Assembly (NCBI GenBank): GCA_937915485.1
Contig: CALGII010000116.1
Span: forward strand, 1-20,722
Length of the DNA: 20,722 nt
Source of the DNA: an uncultured Ignavibacteriota bacterium
Lineage (GTDB): Bacteria; Bacteroidota; Ignavibacteria; Tepidaquicellales; Tepidaquicellaceae
Direction: 5' to 3'
Shown here: piece after piece, positions 15,540 to 20,722 of the stretch
Layout of the letters: every line of letters begins with the position of its first letter
Position numbering within the stretch: position 1 is the stretch's first letter
Translations under genes and position numbers: made by a program
Notes under the pieces: model-generated
Databases searched by the model: none
Seen by the model: only the letters and a program-made list of their open reading frames with translations
Told to the model about the DNA's origin: nothing

Positions 15540-15555
15540 GTTAGTTCTTACTAAC
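15540..15555. other. Small inverted repeat in the uvrC-phoH gap
   Basis: GTTAGT and ACTAAC pair perfectly around a TCTT loop. On the minus strand it lies between the uvrC stop and the phoH start. No T-run follows, so it is not a convincing terminator; it could be a weak RNA hairpin or an operator. Confidence 0.3.
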
Positions 15556-15590
15556 CCCATTCTTTTGAGTGAGAGTTATTATTGACGCTG

Positions 15591-17504
15591 TTACGTTTCA
15601 TCACTTATTTCGTCTCCCTCCTCGTAGAAATACCGCGTGAGCGCTCCGGTTATTCTTTTCCCCATGTCGAGTTCGAATTCCTCCTCGTGTTTCATTACCG
15701 CCTCTCGTACGGCTTCGAACGAGCCGTATCTGATAAGGAGTTTTTTTGCCGACGCGTCGCTGATGCCCTTAATGTCATTCAGTTCGGAGACTATTGTTCT
15801 CTTGCTCCTCAACGCGCGGTGGAATTCAATCGCGAACCTGTGCGCTTCGTCCCGCACTCTTTGTAACAATTTCAAACCGCTCGACGTTTTAGGAATCGTG
15901 TGCGGGTCGGGATCGTTCGGAACGAACACTTCCTCGAGACGTTTAGCAAGCCCAATAATATTCGGCGATTTCACTCTGTCGGTTAAGGATTCGCCTGAAG
16001 GATTCGCGATTTCAATTTTGAGGTCGTTAAAAACTGTAACCGCGGATGACAACTGCCCCTTTCCTCCGTCTATGACTACAAGGTCGGGCATTTCCCCGCC
16101 CTCTTCGGCAAGCCTGCGGAATCTGCGGTGAATAACCTCACGCATCGATAGGAAATCATCCGGCTCGCCTGTCTCGTTGCTCACGCTTCGAATCCTGTAT
16201 TTCCTGTATTCGGATTTTTTCGGCTTGGCGTCTTTAAAAACCACCATCGACGCGACCGTATCCGTTCCCTGAATGTGCGAAATATCAAAGCAAGCGATGT
16301 GCCTCGGAAGCCTGTTCAGACGCAGGTCGCGCTTAAGCGATTCGAGTGAAGGAGCGATGTATTCGCGTTTCATTTTAGCGAGTTTCAACTCCTGCAGCAT
16401 GAGCATCGCGTTGGCTTCTACCATGTGAACGAGTTTCGCCTTGTCCCCGATTTTCGGAACAGTAATCTCAATCTTTCCTTTTTTCTTTTCCGCCAGCCAT
16501 TTTTCGATTGATTCCGGGTTTTCCATTTCGAAGGGAAAGAATATTTCATCGGGTATGAAGTCCGATTTCAGATAATAGTTCGTCACCAGATTTTCGAGAA
16601 TTTCTTCTTTCGGCTTTTCAAGCACGTTGCCGAAATAGAAATGGGATTTTCCTATCACGCGTCCGTCGCGTATCTTCATCACCATACCGCAGGCGTCGTT
16701 GTCTTCCGATACAACCGAGAATACGTCCCTGTCGACAATTTCCTCGCCCGCCATTTTCTGCTTCGCGTTGTAAACACTCAGCGCGTCCATCTTGTCCCTC
16801 GTTCTTGCCGCCTGCTCGAACATCATCTTTTCCGAATATTCTTCCATCTTCGAGCGAAGTTCTTTTTCGAGCGTCGCCGTTTTTCCGTTAAGAAGTTTCG
16901 CGACCTGCTCTATCATCTCTCTGTAATCTTTTTGCGTCTGCAGACCGGCGCAGGGTCCCTCGCATTTCTTTATGTGATAATCGAGACAGACCTTGAACTT
17001 TCCTTCTTTAATGGTATTCTCGTTTAGAGTCAGATTGCAGGAGCGTATGGTAAAAATATCCCTTATTGATTTAAGCGCGAAACGCATCGTCTTGACGTCT
17101 GTGTAAGGTCCGAAATACCGCGACCCGTCTGAACGTTTTTTCCTCGTCGGAAAAACACGCGGAAAAGGTTCGTTCGTAATAACGATGTACGGATACGTTT
17201 TATCGTCCTTTAGAAGAACGTTGTAGCGGGGTTTAAGTCTTTTTATGAGATTGAATTCGAGTATCAGCGCCTCGATTTCATTGTCCGTTGTAATTATTTC
17301 AAGGTCGGCGATTTTTGTTACCATCGCGTCTGTCTTCGCTTGGGACGGACGGGACTGAAAGTATTGCCTGACGCGGTTTTTCAGGATTTTTGCCTTGCCG
17401 ACGTATATGACTTTACCTGATGCATCTTTGAACTGATACACGCCCGGAGCCGGCGGAAGGTTCTCGAGTTTTGATTGCAGACTATTTTTTATCGTTTCCC
17501 GCAA
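15591..17504 (-). CDS. uvrC: UvrABC excinuclease subunit C
   Basis: A full-length 637-residue UvrC, which makes both incisions around damaged DNA in nucleotide excision repair with UvrA and UvrB. Domains in order: GIY-YIG nuclease (about 16-95; PGVYQFKD, VIYVGKAK, Glu79), the cysteine cluster (SCNLTL...CLDYHIKKCEGPCAG, 156-187), UVR motif for UvrB contact (about 212-247), RNase H-like endonuclease (CFDISHIQGTDTVASMVVF with Asp407; VIDGGKGQL with Asp479; RDEAHRFAI with His555) and tandem helix-hairpin-helix (about 575-630). The start codon is TTG at 17504: an in-frame TAA sits directly upstream, and the next residues RETIKNSLQSKLENLPPAPG match the usual UvrC beginning. The stop is 118 bp before phoH. 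Confidence 0.96.
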   Translation of the reverse strand: MRETIKNSLQSKLENLPPAPGVYQFKDASGKVIYVGKAKILKNRVRQYFQSRPSQAKTDAMVTKIADLEIITTDNEIEALILEFNLIKRLKPRYNVLLKDDKTYPYIVITNEPFPRVFPTRKKRSDGSRYFGPYTDVKTMRFALKSIRDIFTIRSCNLTLNENTIKEGKFKVCLDYHIKKCEGPCAGLQTQKDYREMIEQVAKLLNGKTATLEKELRSKMEEYSEKMMFEQAARTRDKMDALSVYNAKQKMAGEEIVDRDVFSVVSEDNDACGMVMKIRDGRVIGKSHFYFGNVLEKPKEEILENLVTNYYLKSDFIPDEIFFPFEMENPESIEKWLAEKKKGKIEITVPKIGDKAKLVHMVEANAMLMLQELKLAKMKREYIAPSLESLKRDLRLNRLPRHIACFDISHIQGTDTVASMVVFKDAKPKKSEYRKYRIRSVSNETGEPDDFLSMREVIHRRFRRLAEEGGEMPDLVVIDGGKGQLSSAVTVFNDLKIEIANPSGESLTDRVKSPNIIGLAKRLEEVFVPNDPDPHTIPKTSSGLKLLQRVRDEAHRFAIEFHRALRSKRTIVSELNDIKGISDASAKKLLIRYGSFEAVREAVMKHEEEFELDMGKRITGALTRYFYEEGDEISDET

Positions 17505-17620
17505 TTAAATCATTCTTGCCTAAATTTTCGTATAAATTTTTATAATATCAACATACTTACGGGGAACAGTCTTTCTTAAATATCACGTACGGTACAAACG
17601 GCGAGGCAACGCTCATTTTT

Positions 17621-18004
17621 TTATTTATGCGCGATTACATCTATCATAACCTTGGCGTCTTTCGGAAGGCGTGCGACTTCTACCGTGCTTCTCGCCGGAA
17701 GCGAAACGCCGAAGTACCTGCCGTAAATTTCGTTCATCGCGGGAAACTCGGTTATGTCCTTCATGTAAACCGTTGTCTTTATCGCATTGTCAAGCGACGA
17801 ACCGTGCTCCGCTAAAATATGATTCAGGTTTTCACAGACTGTTTTTGTCTGCTCCCTTATATCATCCGACACTATATTGCCTTCGCTGTTGAGCGCGATT
17901 TGTCCCGAAGTGAAGAACAACCCGTTGAATTCCGTGTAATGTACGCCCTGTGAGTAAGGCCCGATGGGCTTCGGAGCCTTGTCCGTATATATAAGTTTTT
18001 TCAT
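17621..18004 (-). CDS. ridA: RidA family enamine/imine deaminase
   Basis: A 127-residue RidA/YjgF protein, normally a cytosolic trimer that hydrolyses reactive enamines and imines such as 2-aminoacrylate from PLP enzymes. GPYSQG (15-20), FFTSGQIALN, TTVYMKDI and PARSTVEVARLPKDAKV are family signatures, and the essential Arg105 is present. The other active-site residue, Glu120 in E. coli and Salmonella RidA, is Met here (KVMIDVIA), which is unusual for a subfamily-1 protein. The start lies 6 bp after the parB stop, so it is read as the last gene of the parAB run. The UvrC start is a further 116 bp downstream. Confidence 0.93.
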   Translation of the reverse strand: MKKLIYTDKAPKPIGPYSQGVHYTEFNGLFFTSGQIALNSEGNIVSDDIREQTKTVCENLNHILAEHGSSLDNAIKTTVYMKDITEFPAMNEIYGRYFGVSLPARSTVEVARLPKDAKVMIDVIAHK

Positions 18005-18010
18005 TTCGCT

Positions 18011-18910
18011 CTATGTTTGTTTTTCAGACAGTTCGATTATTCTTTCGAGATCGTCGTTTGAATAATATTCGATTATTATTTCGCCTGTCTGCTTTGTTTT
18101 GGGTTTCACTATTACCCTCGTGCCGAAGTATCTTCTTAGTTTGTTCTGTATTTCTTCGTATTCGCCGCTGACTCCGCCGTTAGACGTCTTTCTCTTTTTC
18201 TTTTTCTTCGCCTGCTTGTCCGTCAGTTCTTCCACTTTCCTGACGGAAAGATTTTCTTCCAGAATCCTCTTCCATATCGCGATCTGCGCTTCTTCATCAT
18301 CTATCCTGAGTATTGTTCTCGCATGACCCTCAGTAATTTCATTCTTGCGAAGTGAAAGTTTTATTTCCGCCGGAAGTTTCTGAAGGCGTAGAAAGTTTGC
18401 GACAGTGCTTCTTTGTTTGCAGACTTTTTCCGCTATCTGCTCCTGCGTGAGGCTGCATTCATCCACGAGCCGCCTGTATGAATCAGATAATTCCATCGGG
18501 TTGAGGTCGTCGCGCTGAACGTTCTCTATTAGCGCGAGTTCTAGAAGATTCTCCTTGCTTTCGTCTTTCGTGTCGTAAATGAACGCGGGAATTTCGGCGA
18601 GCCCGGCTATTTTCGCGGCTCTTAGTCTTCTCTCGCCCGATATGAGTATATAACCGTTTCCGTCTTCGGCGAGTTTTACCGTTATCGGCTGAAGAACCCC
18701 TTTCTTCTTTATCGAGTTCGCGAGTTCATTAAGTTTTGCCTCGTCAAAATCCTCCCTCGGCTGGAACGGATTCGTTCTTATCTTTCCTATCTCTACAAAT
18801 AGTTTGCCTTCGGAAACGCTTTTCGCGCTTCCGTTCGGGTTGTTCGGGTCAATGTTTCTGTTTTCGAAAAGCGCCGAAAGGCCTTTCCCGAGACCTCCTT
18901 TATTATCCAT
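18011..18910 (-). CDS. parB: Chromosome partitioning protein ParB (Spo0J type)
   Basis: A 299-residue ParB that binds parS sites, hydrolyses CTP and slides as a clamp to form the segregation complex with ParA. The start MDNKGGLGKGLSALF is the classic ParA-contact segment. The ParB/Srx domain holds the CTP-binding pieces SGERRLRAAKIAG (about 91-103) and ENVQRDDLNPMELS (129-142). The helix-turn-helix is near SLTQEQIAEKVCKQRSTVANFLRL (153-176). A lysine-rich linker (233-241) leads to the C-terminal dimerisation domain (about 250-299). It starts 5 bp after the parA stop. No parS site was found in the window. Confidence 0.96.
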   Translation of the reverse strand: MDNKGGLGKGLSALFENRNIDPNNPNGSAKSVSEGKLFVEIGKIRTNPFQPREDFDEAKLNELANSIKKKGVLQPITVKLAEDGNGYILISGERRLRAAKIAGLAEIPAFIYDTKDESKENLLELALIENVQRDDLNPMELSDSYRRLVDECSLTQEQIAEKVCKQRSTVANFLRLQKLPAEIKLSLRKNEITEGHARTILRIDDEEAQIAIWKRILEENLSVRKVEELTDKQAKKKKKRKTSNGGVSGEYEEIQNKLRRYFGTRVIVKPKTKQTGEIIIEYYSNDDLERIIELSEKQT

Positions 18911-18915
18911 AAATA

Positions 18916-19713
18916 TTATTTATCCTGTATAGTTTTATTGTTTCTTGCTGCGAACTCTTTCGCGAGTTCGGTATAGTTTCCCGCGCCCGATGAAAGCGGG
19001 TCGTACACGATTACGGGTTTGCCGTAACTCGGCGCTTCGCCTATTTTCACGTTCCTCGCTATTTTCGTCGCGAACACCTTGTCAGCGAAATATTTCCTTA
19101 GTTCGGCTTCAACCTGATTCGCAAGTTTAAGCCGCGAATCGAACATCGTTAGAAGATAACCTTCGATTGAAAGATTCGGATTAAAGGAATTCTTCACCAT
19201 CTTTATCGTATTGAGCAGCGCCGAAAGCCCTTCGAGCGCGTAATATTCACACTGAACGGGAATCAGCACCGTGTCCGCCGCGTTAAGCGAGTTCACTGTA
19301 ATAAGCCCTAATGACGGCGGGCAGTCTATGAAAATAAATTCAAAATCATAACCGCTTTCTGACGACGATAATTCCTTAAGTTTGTCCCTGAGCATTCTTT
19401 CCCTGTTTGGAAGAGAAACAAGTTCCAGTTCTGCCGCGACGAGATTTATGTTCGACGTTATTATCGAAAGATTTTCAATCTGCGTCGGCTTGACGGCATC
19501 AGCAGCCTTCATGTCACTGACGAGCAGTTCATACACGCTCCTGCCGTCGTCCTTTGCCTCTATGCCCATTCCCGTAGTCGCGTTCGCCTGAGGATCGGCG
19601 TCGACGAGCAGTACCTTGATTCCGAGTTTTGCGATGCACGCGGACAGATTGACGGCTGTCGTAGTTTTTCCGACGCCGCCTTTCTGATTTGATATAGATA
19701 TTATTTTCTGCAC
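18916..19713 (-). CDS. parA: Chromosome partitioning ATPase ParA (Soj type)
   Basis: A 265-residue deviant-Walker ATPase that binds DNA as an ATP dimer and is released by ParB. SISNQKGGVGKTTTAVNLSA gives the KGGxGKT P-loop (signature Lys11, Lys16), VLLVDADPQANAT is the A' motif and FIFIDCPPSLGLIT is Walker B. The short N-terminus without an extra DNA-binding domain marks it as the chromosomal type Ib/Soj group rather than a type Ia plasmid ParA. The start codon is GTG at 19713, directly before QKIISISNQKGG. It precedes parB with a 5-bp gap and follows the UPF0173 gene by 10 bp. Confidence 0.96.
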   Translation of the reverse strand: MQKIISISNQKGGVGKTTTAVNLSACIAKLGIKVLLVDADPQANATTGMGIEAKDDGRSVYELLVSDMKAADAVKPTQIENLSIITSNINLVAAELELVSLPNRERMLRDKLKELSSSESGYDFEFIFIDCPPSLGLITVNSLNAADTVLIPVQCEYYALEGLSALLNTIKMVKNSFNPNLSIEGYLLTMFDSRLKLANQVEAELRKYFADKVFATKIARNVKIGEAPSYGKPVIVYDPLSSGAGNYTELAKEFAARNNKTIQDK

Positions 19714-19723
19714 TAATTCCGAT

Positions 19724-20398
19724 TTATAATTCGTAAATGTCGCCCGGCTTCATTATTATGCATTTCTTGCCTATCGATTCGATTTTTCTCTTGAAATCAT
19801 TGGCATCAGATTTAATTAAATCGAATGTGTTGTAATGAATCGGTATGACGGTATTGGCATTCACGAATTCAGCCGCTTTTACCGCGTCATCGACGCCCAT
19901 CGTGAAATCGTCCCCGATGGGAAGAAGCGCGCAGTCGATTCTGTGCATCTCCCCTATTAATTTCATGTCATAGAAGAGACCCGTGTCTCCCGCCTGATAT
20001 ACGTTTTTTCCCGCAGCCGAAATAATGAACCCGTACGCGTCGCCCGCGTATGTCCCGTCGGGAAAAGACGAGGAATGCTGCGCCATCGTTAGTTTCACCC
20101 TGCCGAACGGAAAGTTATAACCGCCTCCGATGTTCATCGGATGCGCCTTTACTCCCTTATTGCCGCAGTATGTCGCGATTTCATAAATCCCGATTACCGT
20201 GGCGTCGTTTTTCTTCGCGAGTTCTAACGTATCTCCGAAGTTGTCTCCGTGACCGTGCGTGGGTATAATGAAATCACATTTGACGTCAGCGGGTTTTACG
20301 TCGCAATTCGGATTTCCCGTTATGAACGGGTCGGAGAGAATCCTGTGCTTCCCCGTTACGAATTCGACGAATGCGTGGCCGTGATAAATGATTTTCAT
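19724..20398 (-). CDS. UPF0173-type metallo-beta-lactamase fold hydrolase
   Basis: A 224-residue member of the metallo-beta-lactamase superfamily resembling UPF0173/YtkL-like hydrolases of unknown substrate. Motifs are YHGHAFVEF near the start, THGHGDNFGD (48-56), AQHSSSFPDG (His107), YQAGDTGLFYD and IPIHYNTFD near the end. The HxHxDH metal motif reads HGHGDN, with Asn53 in the last His position. It is the first gene of a minus-strand run with parA and parB, with a 10-bp gap, although no role in segregation is known for the family. An L-ascorbate-6-phosphate lactonase-like activity has been suggested for distant relatives; nothing here decides it. Confidence 0.88.
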   Translation of the reverse strand: MKIIYHGHAFVEFVTGKHRILSDPFITGNPNCDVKPADVKCDFIIPTHGHGDNFGDTLELAKKNDATVIGIYEIATYCGNKGVKAHPMNIGGGYNFPFGRVKLTMAQHSSSFPDGTYAGDAYGFIISAAGKNVYQAGDTGLFYDMKLIGEMHRIDCALLPIGDDFTMGVDDAVKAAEFVNANTVIPIHYNTFDLIKSDANDFKRKIESIGKKCIIMKPGDIYEL

Positions 20399-20431
20399 AT
20401 TGTATATAAAACTTTAAATTGCTAAATATTG

Positions 20432-20447
20432 TTAAGTTAATACTTAA
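20432..20447. promoter_or_regulatory. Perfect dyad in the divergent gap before citrate synthase
   Basis: TTAAGT / ACTTAA flank a TAAT centre, 33 bp upstream of the UPF0173 start and 97 bp before the citrate synthase start. The rest of the 145-bp gap is AT-rich, with one AGGAGGA run at about 20480 that serves no visible start codon. An operator role is speculative. Confidence 0.3.
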
Positions 20448-20543
20448 ATGAAATTAATTCAATTTTAATTGTATTGCATAGGAGGAAATACCGTCCTGCA
20501 TTGCTTTTAAAAAAGAGAATTCTAAAACATTAACTATAATCTT

Positions 20544-20722
20544 ATGATACTCAGAGACAAACTCGCGGAAATCATTCCGGGTCTGAGAAAAGAAGCAAAT
20601 GAAGTGTTTGCTATGGGTCCGAATGCTGTAATTAACGAAGTCACTACGGAACAGTTGTTCGGAGGAATGAGAGGCATTAAATCTCTTATTTGCGATACGT
20701 CCGAAGTCGGACTCGATACGGG
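20544..20722 (+). CDS. gltA: Citrate synthase, type I, 5' part only
   Basis: The window shows 59 complete codons, starting MILRDKLAEIIPGLRKEANE and continuing through TTEQLFGGMRGIKSLICDTS. The GGMRGIKSL...DTS segment and the preceding KLAEIIPGLR helix are hallmarks of the eukaryotic-like (mitochondrial-type) citrate synthases found in some bacteria, distinct from the NADH-sensitive GltA of E. coli. It should condense acetyl-CoA and oxaloacetate at the entry to the TCA cycle. The catalytic His and Asp lie beyond the window. No Shine-Dalgarno sits just before the ATG. Confidence 0.85.
   Translation, partial: MILRDKLAEIIPGLRKEANEVFAMGPNAVINEVTTEQLFGGMRGIKSLICDTSEVGLDT

Noticed and set aside
20476..20530. 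AGGAGGA run at about 20480 as the ribosome binding site of a small gene
   Set aside because: No ATG or GTG follows at a suitable distance, and a TTG start would give only about ten codons before a stop.

Overview
This 20.7 kb window reads as a bacterial chromosome segment of moderate GC content. Genes are packed tightly and the intergenic gaps are strongly AT-rich. Gene content points to the Bacteroidota/Chlorobiota/Ignavibacteria side of the FCB group: a secreted S9 dipeptidyl-peptidase, a secreted M28 peptidase, an AmmeMemoRadiSam cluster, a type I (eukaryotic-like) citrate synthase, few Shine-Dalgarno-led starts, and one promoter candidate fitting the Bacteroidota pattern. Ignavibacteria is my best guess, from family content only. 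I see no phage, IS element, CRISPR array, rRNA or tRNA.

Layout. (1) 1-4614, minus strand: a compact run transcribed as DPP-IV-like peptidase, AmrS radical SAM enzyme, M15 peptidase, AmrB (Memo family, cut by the window edge). Gaps are 1 bp, an overlap, and 8 bp. (2) 4615-4855: divergent AT-rich promoter region. (3) 4856-7817, plus: secreted M28 peptidase and tryptophanase, closed by a strong intrinsic terminator. (4) 8008-10925, plus: TPR protein, lipoate-protein ligase and M42 aminopeptidase, with 1-bp gaps. (5) 10926-11740: a small odd island of heptamer tandem repeats, a GC-rich REP-like palindrome, an AT-rich orphan lipoprotein gene and another heptamer tract. (6) 11741-13194: divergently transcribed PPK2 kinase and an enlarged GroES-like protein. 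(7) 13295-20398, minus: UPF0173 hydrolase, ParA, ParB and RidA as one run, then UvrC, PIN-PhoH ATPase and a nitrilase-family amidase. (8) 20544 to the end, plus: start of citrate synthase.

How the genes fit together. The secreted and cytosolic peptidases (S9, M28, M42) together with tryptophanase suggest growth on peptides and amino acids. The right half is housekeeping: chromosome segregation, nucleotide excision repair, enamine/imine detoxification and TCA cycle entry. The AmmeMemoRadiSam genes belong to a widely conserved system whose reaction is not known to me.

Most interesting signals: three separate intergenic tracts of 7-bp period with different sequences, all between 7.9 and 11.7 kb; an AmmeMemoRadiSam cluster that looks divergent in both visible members (AmrS without its usual C-terminal tail, AmrB with Asp where Cys is expected) and is interrupted by a peptidase gene; and key-residue substitutions in RidA (Met120) and in the UPF0173 hydrolase (Asn53). 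No clearly new multi-gene system is evident.
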